Positions 8,354 to 17,112 of a stretch of 64,000 bases of DNA are shown here, piece by piece. Both the position numbers and the translations under genes were made by a program. The DNA comes from JAITMY01 sp031553765 (GTDB taxonomy: Bacteria; Bacteroidota; Bacteroidia; Bacteroidales; UBA932), in NCBI GenBank assembly GCA_031553765.1, contig JAVBKY010000009.1, positions 169,179-233,178 of the forward strand, in the 5' to 3' direction. The notes under the pieces are model-generated. The model was not told the origin of the DNA. It saw only the letters and a program-made list of their open reading frames with translations, and made no database searches. Position 1 is the stretch's first letter. Each line of letters starts with the position of its first letter.

Positions 8354-10585
8354 ATGACGTACTTCTTTATTATTGTGTGTATTCTCATGGCTTTGGCCGT
8401 GATGGGACTTGTTGTAGGCGTGAGCAACGACGCCGTAAACTTTCTTAATTCAGCAATCGGCTCAAAGGCGGCTCCTCGCTACGTTATTCTTGCAGTAGCA
8501 TCTGTAGGGGTAATGCTGGGCGCCGTATCCGCCAACGGTATGATGGAGGTGGCGCGTAGCGGTATTTTCCGCCCCGAAGCCTTTACCTTTATCGATGTGA
8601 TGGTCATTTTTATGTCCGTCATGTTCACAAACGTTATCCTGCTCGACCTTTACAACACCTTTGGCCTTCCTACCTCCACTACTATTTCGCTGGTGTTTGC
8701 GCTGCTCGGCTCGGCGGTGAGCATTGCTATGATTAAGGTGTTTGAAGTAAATGATGTGGATATTACCATGCTGGGCAACTACATCAATTCGGGCAATGCG
8801 CTGGCTATCATTTCCGGTATACTTATTTCGGTCGCCATTGCCTTTACGGTGGGTACCATCGTCATGTTCCTTACGCGTATTTTCTTTTCTTTCCGCTACA
8901 AGCGCATGTTTCGCTATTTTGGTGGTATTTGGGCAGGTGCGGCCATTACAGCCATCACCTATTTTATCATTATAAAAGGGGTTGGCGGCTCTAGTTTGAA
9001 AGGTACGCCCATACACCTTTACATTAAGGAGCATACCGGACTGATTTTGCTGTACAGCTTCTTGTTTTGGGCTGTGCTGTTGCAGCTCATCACCATTATT
9101 TTTAGAAAAGTCAATATTCTAAAATTTGTGGTGTTGGTAGGAACCTTCTCGTTGGCCTTAGCTTTTGCAGGTAACGACTTGGTGAACTTTATAGGAGTTC
9201 CGTTGGCAGGATTGTCATCATTTGAAGCATACCAAGCCGCTGGCGGAGTTAATGCCATTGCGCCTACCGAATTTTACATGGGCGACTTGGCAAAGCCAGT
9301 GTCCACAAGCACTTGGTACTTGGTGGCATCGGGCGTAATAATGGTGTTGGTGCTGTGGTTTTCGAAAAAAACGCGCACCGTTACCGAAACCGAGGTCGGC
9401 CTGGCCCGTCAGGATGGTGGTATGGAGCGTTTTGGCTCCACCATGTTGTCGCGCACCCTTGTACGTGGCGCTATCAACGTAAACAAGAGCATTACCCGCT
9501 ACGTGCCCGAACCCGTGTTGAGGTGGATTGACAAGCGTTTTGTAGTAAAAAAGAAAATGCTGAAGGATGGCGCATCCTTTGACCTGTTGCGCGCTTCAGT
9601 TAACCTTACCATTTCAAGTATTCTCATCGCCTTGGGTACCTCGCTTAAGTTGCCCCTTTCCACCACCTACGTTACCTTCATGGTGGCCATGGGTACCTCG
9701 CTGGCCGACCGTGCTTGGGGACGCGATAGCGCGGTGTACCGCATTACGGGAGTGCTTACCGTTATTTCGGGTTGGTTCCTTACGGCATTTGTGGCATTTT
9801 TTGTGGCCATAATCATGGCGTTGATTCTTTTCTTTGGCAAAATATATGGAGTGATAGGCGTTACAGCGCTTTGCATATTGCTTATTATTCGCTCCAATGC
9901 CCTGCATAGTAAAAAGGAGGGAGCAAAAAACAAGACGCAGGAGGTGGTGAAGGAGGAAACTATTATTGAAAAGTGTATTGGCGATGTTGCCAAGTCGCTT
10001 GACGATGTGATTACTATATACAGCGACACGGTGGTGGGCTTGACCAACGAAGACCGTAAACTGCTTAAAACCGTGAAGCAGCAGGTAGAAGAACTACAGT
10101 TTGAAGCACGCGAAATGAAACAAAATATGTTTTATACGCTGCGCCAGCTGCAAAAAGATTCGGTAGATACAGGTCATTTCTACGTAATGGTGATTGACTA
10201 TCTGCGCGAAATTGCAAGTGCCCTGGGCTACATTACCGATCCCAGCTTCCAGCATATTGAAAATAATCACAAGGGGCTTACACCTATACAGGCGAGCGAA
10301 CTGTTGAATATTAATAACGAGGTGTCGAAAATGTTCAGCCGCATTCGCGGAATGATTGCTGAAAACAGCTATAGTGCAGTGCAGGAAATCATACAGCATC
10401 AGCAGCAGATAAATGAAATGATTGCCGATGCCCGTAAGGCGCAGGTGAAGCGCATTAAGGCAGAAGAAACCGGAACGCGCAACAGCGTGCTATACCTCGG
10501 TTTCCTTAACGAAACTAAAAACCTCATGCTGCAAAGCATTAACCTACTTAAGGCGTTGAGAGATTTTAGCGCCAATAAGATTTAG
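8354..10585 (+). CDS. PiT-family inorganic phosphate transporter with C-terminal PhoU-like tail
   Basis: Integral membrane symporter for phosphate (Na+ or H+ driven). Both halves of the internal PiT repeat show the family signature: GVSNDAVNFLNSAIGSKAA near residues 22-40 and FAGNDLVNFIGVPLAG near 270-285. About ten or more hydrophobic segments occupy residues 1-525. The last 210 residues are soluble, charged and helical (for example EELQFEAREMKQNM), resembling a PhoU-like helical bundle fused in the same chain. That makes it 743 residues, much longer than E. coli PitA. The tail may regulate transport; this is inference. The next gene is Ppx/GppA, so phosphate and polyphosphate functions adjoin, but a terminator lies between. 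Confidence 0.93.
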   Translation: MTYFFIIVCILMALAVMGLVVGVSNDAVNFLNSAIGSKAAPRYVILAVASVGVMLGAVSANGMMEVARSGIFRPEAFTFIDVMVIFMSVMFTNVILLDLYNTFGLPTSTTISLVFALLGSAVSIAMIKVFEVNDVDITMLGNYINSGNALAIISGILISVAIAFTVGTIVMFLTRIFFSFRYKRMFRYFGGIWAGAAITAITYFIIIKGVGGSSLKGTPIHLYIKEHTGLILLYSFLFWAVLLQLITIIFRKVNILKFVVLVGTFSLALAFAGNDLVNFIGVPLAGLSSFEAYQAAGGVNAIAPTEFYMGDLAKPVSTSTWYLVASGVIMVLVLWFSKKTRTVTETEVGLARQDGGMERFGSTMLSRTLVRGAINVNKSITRYVPEPVLRWIDKRFVVKKKMLKDGASFDLLRASVNLTISSILIALGTSLKLPLSTTYVTFMVAMGTSLADRAWGRDSAVYRITGVLTVISGWFLTAFVAFFVAIIMALILFFGKIYGVIGVTALCILLIIRSNALHSKKEGAKNKTQEVVKEETIIEKCIGDVAKSLDDVITIYSDTVVGLTNEDRKLLKTVKQQVEELQFEAREMKQNMFYTLRQLQKDSVDTGHFYVMVIDYLREIASALGYITDPSFQHIENNHKGLTPIQASELLNINNEVSKMFSRIRGMIAENSYSAVQEIIQHQQQINEMIADARKAQVKRIKAEETGTRNSVLYLGFLNETKNLMLQSINLLKALRDFSANKI

Positions 10586-10617
10586 GAAGAGAGAAGTTTA
10601 AGAAGATTAGGAGCAGT

Positions 10618-10658
10618 AAAAAGGGTTGTGCTGAATTGAGGCGCAGCCCTTTTTTTGA
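10618..10658 (+). terminator. intrinsic terminator after the phosphate transporter
   Basis: GGGTTGTGC (10623-10631) pairs with GCGCAGCCC (10641-10649), with two G-U pairs and a 9-nt loop. An eight-T run follows. Confidence 0.85.
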
Positions 10659-10703
10659 AATTTTTTCGTAATCTTCTTAGGACTTCCCAATCCTCTTTTT
10701 TTC

Positions 10704-10711
10704 TATCTTTG
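10704..10711 (+). promoter_or_regulatory. -7 promoter element of ppx/gppA
   Basis: TATCTTTG ends only 5 bases before the ATG at 10717. Transcription would start at or next to the start codon, implying a leaderless or nearly leaderless mRNA. Confidence 0.55.
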
Positions 10712-10716
10712 TTTCT

Positions 10717-11619
10717 ATGAAAATCTTAAAATTTGCCGCTATCGACATTGGCTCTAACGCCATTCGCCTGCTCTTTGCCAACGTGTTGGAGGAGGCCGGT
10801 GGGCATATTCAAATCAAGAAGGAGTCGTTGGTGCGCAACGCCATTCGTCTTGGCGACGATGCATTTATTCATAAGCATATTGGTGAGGAAAAGGTGGAGC
10901 GTTTGATACACCTGATGCATGCCTATAAGCACCTTATGGCAGCCGAGCAACCCATAGCCTTTCGCGCATGTGCTACATCGGCCATGCGTGATGCTGATAA
11001 TGGTGCACAAATTGTGGAGCGTGTGCTGCGCGAAACGGGCATCAATATTGAAATAATTAGTGGTAAGGAAGAGGCGCAAATGGTGTATGCCAACGAGTCG
11101 GAACAGAAGATGGCAAGCCGCAACAGCAACTTTTTGTACATGGATATCGGTGGCGGTAGCGTGGAGCTCACCATGCTCGAAAATGGCGAGGTGCAACGCT
11201 CGCGCTCGTTCAACCTGGGTACAATTCGCCAACTCAATGGCATTACCTCAAAGGAGGAATTTGGGGAGATGGAAAAGTGGGTAAAGCAGTGCCGCAAGGA
11301 TAACCAGAGGATTGAAATCATAGGCTCTGGCGGCAACATAAATAAGCTATACAAAATGGTGGGCACTAAGGATAGCGGTGTGCTGTCGCGCCGGGCGCTT
11401 AATAAGTCGCTTCGGATTATTTCCGGACTCAGCTATGAGGAGCGTATTAGCAAGTTAAGTCTTAATCCCGATCGTGCCGACGTGATTGTCCCTGCCCTCG
11501 AAACTTTTCAAAAAGTTATGAAGTGGAGTAAGGCAAAAAATATTGTGGTACCCACCATAGGTGTATCCGACGGTATAATTCATCAACTATATGATGAGTA
11601 TAAGGCTGAAAATAGGTAG
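10717..11619 (+). CDS. Ppx/GppA-family phosphatase
   Basis: Exopolyphosphatase or guanosine pentaphosphate phosphohydrolase of the ASKHA fold, 300 residues, which is the short single-domain form common in Bacteroidota. The first phosphate-binding loop is AAIDIGSNAIRLL (7-19) and the second is YMDIGGGSVELTML (about 141-154). A central Gly-rich loop IIGSGGN is also present (about 201-207). The C-terminal HD-like domain of E. coli Ppx is absent. The enzyme would hydrolyse polyphosphate or pppGpp in the cytoplasm, and which substrate is used cannot be told from sequence. It follows the phosphate transporter on the same strand but has its own promoter. Confidence 0.9.
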   Translation: MKILKFAAIDIGSNAIRLLFANVLEEAGGHIQIKKESLVRNAIRLGDDAFIHKHIGEEKVERLIHLMHAYKHLMAAEQPIAFRACATSAMRDADNGAQIVERVLRETGINIEIISGKEEAQMVYANESEQKMASRNSNFLYMDIGGGSVELTMLENGEVQRSRSFNLGTIRQLNGITSKEEFGEMEKWVKQCRKDNQRIEIIGSGGNINKLYKMVGTKDSGVLSRRALNKSLRIISGLSYEERISKLSLNPDRADVIVPALETFQKVMKWSKAKNIVVPTIGVSDGIIHQLYDEYKAENR

Positions 11620-11686
11620 TTCAGCAGAAATTTGCTATATTTACTTCTTGGATTTTAACGCAAAAACAAAATAAAAACACAAACTT

Positions 11687-13723
11687 ATGAACGAGGTAAA
11701 ACTTCTCAACCGCGCAGCGGACAACATCCGCATTTTGGCGGCAGCTATGGTAGAAAAAGCAAAGTCGGGTCACCCCGGTGGCGCTATGGGCGGAGCCGAT
11801 TTTACAAATGTGCTTTTCAGTGAATTTCTGACTTATGACCCAACCGACCCCACTTGGATTAACCGCGACCGTTTTTTCCTCGATCCTGGGCACATGTCAC
11901 CCATGCTTTACGGCGTGTTGGCGTTGACCGGAAAATATACCATGGACGAGGTGGCGCAATTCCGTCAGTGGGATAGCCCCACTCCCGGTCACCCCGAGGT
12001 GGATATAATGCGTGGTGTGGAAAATACCTCAGGTCCGCTGGGACAAGGTCACACTATGGCTGTGGGTGCTGCTATTGCTGAGCGCTTTTTGGTGGCTCGC
12101 TTTGGCGAGTGGATGTCACACAAAACCTATGCGTTTATTTCCGACGGTGGTGTGCAGGAAGAAATTTCACAGGGTGCAGGTCGCCTGGCTGGTCACCTTG
12201 GACTGCACAACCTCGTTATGTTTTACGATAGTAACGGCATTCAACTTTCGACCGAAACCTGCGATGTGACAGGCGAGGACACGGCTAAAAAGTACGAGGC
12301 CTGGGGCTGGAACGTAATTAATATTGACGGAAACAATGCAGAGCAAATTCGCGAAGCGCTGAAAAAGGCTAACACAGAGAAGCAACGTCCTACCATTATT
12401 ATTGGTAAAACCGTTATGGGCAAGGGTGCTCGCAAAGCCGATGGCGGCAGCTTCGAAAACAAGTGTGCTACTCACGGTATGCCGCTCGGTGAGGCAGGCG
12501 CTTCATTTGAGGAGTCAATTAAGAACTTGGGTGGTGATGCCGAAAAGCCCTTTGTAATTTTTGACGAAGTAAAGCAGCTATACGCGACTCGTGCTGAAGA
12601 GTTGAAGAAGATTGTTGCTTCGAAAAAGGCAGAGCAAGCCGCTTGGGAAAAAGCAAATCCCGAGTTGGCTGCAAAGTTGAAGAAGTTCTTCTCAAAGGAG
12701 GCTCCCGCTGTTGATTATGCCGCTATTGTGCAAAAGGAAGGTCAGGCAACCCGTGCCGCTTCGGCTACGGTGCTTGGCGCGCTTGCAAAGCAGGTTGAAA
12801 ATATGGTGGTAGCTTCGGCTGACTTGTCAAACTCTGATAAGACCGATGGCTTCCTGAAAAATACCAAGGCGTTTACCAGTTGCGATTTCTCAGGCGCATT
12901 CCTGCAGGCAGGTGTGTGCGAACTCACCATGGCTTGCGTAATGAACGGTATGGCGCTGCATGGCGGTGTTATTCCCGCGTGCGGTACCTTCTTTGTATTC
13001 TCCGATTACATGAAGCCCGCCGTTCGTTTGGCAGCCCTCATGCAATTGCCCGTAAAATACATTTGGACTCACGATGCTTTCCGTGTGGGCGAGGATGGAC
13101 CTACCCACCAGCCGGTGGAGCAGGAAGCGCAAATTCGCCTGATGGAGCAGCTCAAAAATCACCACGGTCAAAACAGCATGTTGGTGCTGCGTCCGGGCGA
13201 TTCGCAGGAGTGCACCGTGGCTTGGAAGTTGGCTTTGGAAAATACCTCTACGCCTACCGCGCTTATTCTTTCACGTCAAAACATAAAGGACCTGCCTGCC
13301 GCAAGCGGTAATCGCTACAACGAGGCTTTGCAAATGGCTAAGGGTGCCTACGTAGTACAAAAGGCCGATAAGCCTAACGTAGTGCTACTGGCTAACGGCT
13401 CTGAAGTTGCTACGCTGGTGGATGCTGCTAAGCTGCTCAAGGAACGTAAGGGCTTGAAGGTGCAAATTGTTTCGGCACCTAGCGAAGGCTTGTTCTTCAA
13501 TCAGGATAAGAAATACCAAGAAGAGGTATTGCCCGCGGGTGTTCCCGTATTTGGCCTTACCGCAGGTTTGCCCTCTACGCTGCACCGTTTCATTAAGGAC
13601 AACGGCGCTGCATTTGGTCTTGACCACTTTGGTTTTTCAGCTCCCTTCAAGGTGCTCGACGAGAAGTTTGGCTTCACTGCTGAGAATGTTGTTGCGCAGG
13701 TAGAAAAACTTTTAGGTAAGTAA
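11687..13723 (+). CDS. tkt: transketolase
   Basis: Thiamine-diphosphate enzyme that transfers two-carbon units in the non-oxidative pentose phosphate pathway. The 678 residues are the standard full length, with all three domains in one chain. Seen are the N-terminal KSGHPGGAMGGADF (about 26-39), the ThDP region ending in SDGGVQEEISQGAGRLAGHL (about 149-168), the conserved THDAFRVGEDGPTHQPVEQ (about 463-481) and the C-terminal domain from about 550. A TATATTTA-like promoter lies at about 11636-11643. Monocistronic; nadD follows after a hairpin-forming repeat. Confidence 0.97.
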   Translation: MNEVKLLNRAADNIRILAAAMVEKAKSGHPGGAMGGADFTNVLFSEFLTYDPTDPTWINRDRFFLDPGHMSPMLYGVLALTGKYTMDEVAQFRQWDSPTPGHPEVDIMRGVENTSGPLGQGHTMAVGAAIAERFLVARFGEWMSHKTYAFISDGGVQEEISQGAGRLAGHLGLHNLVMFYDSNGIQLSTETCDVTGEDTAKKYEAWGWNVINIDGNNAEQIREALKKANTEKQRPTIIIGKTVMGKGARKADGGSFENKCATHGMPLGEAGASFEESIKNLGGDAEKPFVIFDEVKQLYATRAEELKKIVASKKAEQAAWEKANPELAAKLKKFFSKEAPAVDYAAIVQKEGQATRAASATVLGALAKQVENMVVASADLSNSDKTDGFLKNTKAFTSCDFSGAFLQAGVCELTMACVMNGMALHGGVIPACGTFFVFSDYMKPAVRLAALMQLPVKYIWTHDAFRVGEDGPTHQPVEQEAQIRLMEQLKNHHGQNSMLVLRPGDSQECTVAWKLALENTSTPTALILSRQNIKDLPAASGNRYNEALQMAKGAYVVQKADKPNVVLLANGSEVATLVDAAKLLKERKGLKVQIVSAPSEGLFFNQDKKYQEEVLPAGVPVFGLTAGLPSTLHRFIKDNGAAFGLDHFGFSAPFKVLDEKFGFTAENVVAQVEKLLGK

Positions 13724-13733
13724 CAATAGTTGC

Positions 13734-13790
13734 CAGTCAAGCAGTCGTCAGTCACCACAAAAAATGGATTGACTGACGACTGTTGACTTT
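13734..13790. repeat. degenerate oligomer repeat forming an inverted repeat
   Basis: Short GTCAGTC/GACTGAC-type words are arranged so that the left part (around 13736-13755) pairs with the right part (around 13769-13788). A related degenerate copy lies at about 822-849. It fills the tkt-nadD gap and may act as a terminator for tkt. Confidence 0.6.
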
Positions 13791-13809
13791 TTTGACTTAT
13801 GACTTTTGT

Positions 13810-14379
13810 ATGAAAATCGGCTTATTCTTCGGCTCGTTTAATCCCGTGCATGTAGGGCATATGATTATTGCCAACTACTGCGCGCAGTTTACCGACTTGC
13901 GTGAGGTGTGGTTGGTGCCAAGCCCCCAGAACCCACACAAGCAGGCTGCCGATTTATGGCCGGATGAGAAGCGATTGGATTTGCTTCGTGCTGCTGTTGA
14001 TTATAAGAAAATACCGATTGGTATTTGCGAAATAGAGTTTGGACTTTCGCGCCCATCGTACACCATTGATACGCTACGTGCGTTGCAAAAGAAGCACCCG
14101 CATCTGCAATTTGTAATTATAATGGGGGCGGATAATCTCGTTCGGATTGAACAGTGGAAGGAGGCGCAAACTATTTTGCAGAATTACGAGCTGTATGTTT
14201 ACCCACGCTTAGGTTACAATACCGAAGAGTTGTGCGTGAAGTATGGTGCTAAACTTATTCCCGCACCTATCATCGAAATCTCATCCACCTTTATTCGCAA
14301 GGCGCTTGCCGAGGGTAAGAATGTTAACGCCTTTTTACCTGATAAGGTCGCGGAAATTATTTCAACCTCCCCTTTATAG
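13810..14379 (+). CDS. nadD: nicotinate-nucleotide adenylyltransferase
   Basis: Adenylates nicotinate mononucleotide in NAD synthesis. At 189 residues it has the family length when started at the ATG at 13810; upstream in-frame codons belong to the repeat. The nucleotidyltransferase core motif GSFNPVHVGHM lies at residues 8-18, and the C-terminal ISSTFIRKAL motif supplies the second nucleotide contact. MGADNL (about 107-112) is also typical. The last 23 bp overlap the 3' end of the convergent GH3 gene (14357-14379), leaving no room for a terminator between them. Confidence 0.95.
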   Translation: MKIGLFFGSFNPVHVGHMIIANYCAQFTDLREVWLVPSPQNPHKQAADLWPDEKRLDLLRAAVDYKKIPIGICEIEFGLSRPSYTIDTLRALQKKHPHLQFVIIMGADNLVRIEQWKEAQTILQNYELYVYPRLGYNTEELCVKYGAKLIPAPIIEISSTFIRKALAEGKNVNAFLPDKVAEIISTSPL

Positions 14380-15451
14380 CTACAACCCTTCCGTACGCTT
14401 CGTTTATACGTTGCTCGTTAATCTTATTTTGGCGCACAAATTTTTCAATAATATCAATTGCTTTTTGCGCGATTTGCGGGTCGTAACTTTTGCCGTTATT
14501 GCTTAGAATTAGCATATCTACCCCCGCGTTTATTGATTTCTCCAGTGCCGTTTCAAACGAGTAGTTGTCTACTATGGCACCCATAGCCATATCGTCGGTA
14601 ATCACTAGTCCATCAAACTTCAACTCCTTGCGAATAATACCATCAATCACCTTTTTCGATAGCGTAGCAGGGTACTTCGCATCCAACTTTTTGTTGAATA
14701 CGTGTGATACCATTACCATGTCGCACTGCCCGCTTTTAATCAATTCTTGGTAAGGAATCAACTCCTTGCGGGTCCACGTATTAGTGACGTCGGTTAGACC
14801 AAGGTGCGAGTCGTTGGCGCTGCTGCCGTGTCCGGGAAAATGCTTGGGCGAGGTAAGAATGTTTTGCTTATGCTGCTCGTCAATCCAAATGCGGGAGTGC
14901 TTTACTACGATGTCGGGGTTTGCAGAAAAGCTGCGCTCAACTTTTCCAATTACGGGGCAATTGGGGTTTATATCCAAATCAACACAGGGAATAAAGTTGA
15001 CGTTGAAGCCGAGTTTTTTCAGCAGTTCAGCGGTGCGTTGCGCATAGTATTTTGTGGTGTCGGCGTTATTCAATGTGCCCAGATACTTCGCGCTTACGGT
15101 AGCAGGAAATCCTGCCGATGTTTTCAACCTGTTTACTTTTCCACCTTCTTGGTCAATGGAAATAATCAGCTTGTCGGAGGTGAGGTTTTGCAGGTCATCG
15201 CACAATTTCTGTACTTGTTCAGGCGCGGTGATGTTGCGTACACGGCTTTTACTTATGGCATCGTAGTCAAACAAAATTACCCCACCTACTTGCAGATTTT
15301 TCACATCGTTGTAAATGTGATTGTTGGGTGTTAGCTCTGTGCCGCGAAAGCCAACGACAAGCATCTGCGCTATTTTGTAGCGGAGGCTATCAGTGGCATG
15401 TAGTGTGGTGCTAAAAATTGCGAGAAGGATAAAAAGAGAAAACTTTTTCAT
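14357..15451 (-). CDS. glycoside hydrolase family 3 protein (beta-N-acetylhexosaminidase-like)
   Basis: A 364-residue exported GH3 enzyme with an N-terminal signal peptide (MKKFSLFILLAIFSTTLHA). The GH3 N-acetylglucosaminidase (NagZ-like) motif KHFPGHG followed by DSHLGL is present in the middle. The catalytic aspartate region is GLVITDDMAMGAI. The protein has only the TIM-barrel domain, typical of NagZ-type enzymes, and not the two-domain beta-glucosidase form. The likely substrate is beta-linked N-acetylglucosamine from peptidoglycan or glycans in the periplasm; the exact substrate is inferred. The 3' end overlaps nadD convergently. Confidence 0.9.
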   Translation of the reverse strand: MKKFSLFILLAIFSTTLHATDSLRYKIAQMLVVGFRGTELTPNNHIYNDVKNLQVGGVILFDYDAISKSRVRNITAPEQVQKLCDDLQNLTSDKLIISIDQEGGKVNRLKTSAGFPATVSAKYLGTLNNADTTKYYAQRTAELLKKLGFNVNFIPCVDLDINPNCPVIGKVERSFSANPDIVVKHSRIWIDEQHKQNILTSPKHFPGHGSSANDSHLGLTDVTNTWTRKELIPYQELIKSGQCDMVMVSHVFNKKLDAKYPATLSKKVIDGIIRKELKFDGLVITDDMAMGAIVDNYSFETALEKSINAGVDMLILSNNGKSYDPQIAQKAIDIIEKFVRQNKINEQRINEAYGRVVAIKGRLK

Positions 15452-15464
15452 GGTTAAAATAAAA

Positions 15465-15491
15465 AGACCCTATTGGCGACCCTGTTAGAGT
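15465..15491. repeat. degenerate palindromic repeat (family A, copy 3)
   Basis: GACCCTATTGGCG and ACCCTGTTAGAGT keep the spacing of the family but have lost perfect pairing. It lies between the GH3 start and the stop of the upstream T9SS-cargo gene. Confidence 0.6.
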
Positions 15492-15510
15492 AGGTTTGTG
15501 GCTTAAGGCC

Positions 15511-17010
15511 TTACTGCTGCCCTTTGAACAGGTGTACGTTTCCTTTATAGGTTTGTTTTACAGCTTTGCGTTGCTTGTTGAGACCACTTGCTTTAAGCAC
15601 GTAAAAGTAAACGCCGTCGGGGGCAATGATGTTGGTGTTGCGCATTTTCCCATCCCAGCTGAATAGCACATCGCTACTTGAGTACATAAGTTGTCCGTAG
15701 CGATTAAAAATGTGGACTTCGATCGATTGTAGCGATTGTACATTTTGATCCGGGTCTTTGAGCTTAAACTCGTCGTTTTTTCCATCACCGTTTGGAGTGA
15801 ATACTGTTGGTATGGCATCCTTGTTAAGGAGAAACTCATCCACCTCAAAGTAAATGGTATCGGAGCTGTAGCAGCCATACTTATTTTGTACGTATAGGGC
15901 AATGGGATATTTGCCCGGCTGGTATAGTGTTGGATTGTAATCGGCCGGATATATAACTTTGGAGGAATCTGTTGTTTCTATTTGCGGAACAATAAGAGGC
16001 ACTTCATCCGATTTTATATTATCGGGTAGTTCGTACAAGTTGGTAAAAAGTGACCATATGAAGGTGGACGAGTCGCTGGGAGCATTAATGGAAGTGTTTA
16101 CCAACTTTATGGTGGCAGGAGACTCTTCACCGCTATCATCTGTTTTTTCTACCCACCCTTGCGTTTCTTTGTCAACATACAACTTCATTTTGGCGTAGGT
16201 GGACATGGCTTCAATTAAGTCGGTGCTATTGCTTGCTTGATGCCCGAAGTAGTTGGTTACGGTTACCTTGTATATGGCGTCGTAGTAGGGAGTGGGAATA
16301 TAAGGTGAGTAAGACCAGTCATAAGTAAAGTCGCCGGGAACATTTTTATAAATGTCGACAGAGGTTTCCCATGTTACTTTATCTATGTATTGATAGCCAG
16401 GCCTGTCCGGATATTGTCGTATTATTCTTTTAGGCGTTTGCCATAGGTCAATGTACGAGTAGTAGAAAGAGCCCTCGTTAACAGAGGGGGGGTAAAACCT
16501 TACTTGAAGGTTAAGAAAGTTGCAATCCTGCGACTCTTTTACGATAGAGTCAATACGAAATGTATCGATAAATACCCATGCTGTAAACGTGTCGGCAGCA
16601 ACAATTTCATCGACTCCACCAGACCCTGTTTTCAACGTGTCAGTTAATACACGGTAACAACCGTAGCCCACGCTATCGGGTAAGCTAGAAATATAATTTG
16701 TGCTGTTATGGGGTGCTGTGTCTGACCATATTTGGTTGAAGGCAAGCGTGGTGGTGTCGAGTTGTTGCCATGTAAAATGAACCACTCTTCCCTTAGGTTG
16801 AGTTGCTGTCAAATACCCGCAGCTGTCAAAAAAAATGTACACTTTACTTTGTGCTGGACTTTCTCGCTTGTAATGGGTGGTGTCGGATGGAACAACTATG
16901 GGTTTTTTATATTTGGTAGTGTCGCTGTAGTTGGGATTTATGGCAATTATTTGCGCAAATGCTCCTGCCGAAAATAGCAGAAAAACAGCCAAAAGTAGAT
17001 TTTTTTTCAT
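15511..17010 (-). CDS. T9SS type B sorting (CHU_C) domain protein
   Basis: A 499-residue exported protein. The ATG at 17010 gives the signal peptide MKKNLLLAVFLLFSAGAFAQ; the in-frame codons upstream are not likely to be used. The body shows tandem Ig/PKD-like beta regions with many W-Y-D residues, each starting near TYTWS/FTYDWS-type segments. The C-terminal 90 residues are the gliding-motility-associated type B sorting domain: TVFTPNGDGKNDEF, HIFNRYGQLMYSS, WDGK, PDGVYFYVLKA, YKGNVHLFK. Type IX secretion would carry it across the outer membrane and leave it on the surface or free. No catalytic domain is recognisable; an adhesin or structural role is inference. Confidence 0.92.
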   Translation of the reverse strand: MKKNLLLAVFLLFSAGAFAQIIAINPNYSDTTKYKKPIVVPSDTTHYKRESPAQSKVYIFFDSCGYLTATQPKGRVVHFTWQQLDTTTLAFNQIWSDTAPHNSTNYISSLPDSVGYGCYRVLTDTLKTGSGGVDEIVAADTFTAWVFIDTFRIDSIVKESQDCNFLNLQVRFYPPSVNEGSFYYSYIDLWQTPKRIIRQYPDRPGYQYIDKVTWETSVDIYKNVPGDFTYDWSYSPYIPTPYYDAIYKVTVTNYFGHQASNSTDLIEAMSTYAKMKLYVDKETQGWVEKTDDSGEESPATIKLVNTSINAPSDSSTFIWSLFTNLYELPDNIKSDEVPLIVPQIETTDSSKVIYPADYNPTLYQPGKYPIALYVQNKYGCYSSDTIYFEVDEFLLNKDAIPTVFTPNGDGKNDEFKLKDPDQNVQSLQSIEVHIFNRYGQLMYSSSDVLFSWDGKMRNTNIIAPDGVYFYVLKASGLNKQRKAVKQTYKGNVHLFKGQQ

Positions 17011-17090
17011 TGCGAAGTCTTTGTGTTGCAAACTTATGAAAAATAACTCCCCCACGCGGCCTCGGGCGTATTTTCAAATGTTAATTTTTC

Positions 17091-17098
17091 TATCTTTG
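17091..17098 (+). promoter_or_regulatory. -7 promoter element of the HD gene and probably lpxD
   Basis: TATCTTTG, perfect TAnnTTTG, 14 bp before the HD-protein ATG. It is a short leader. It faces away from the divergent T9SS-cargo gene. Confidence 0.6.
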
Positions 17099-17112
17099 CA
17101 TAATTATAAAAC

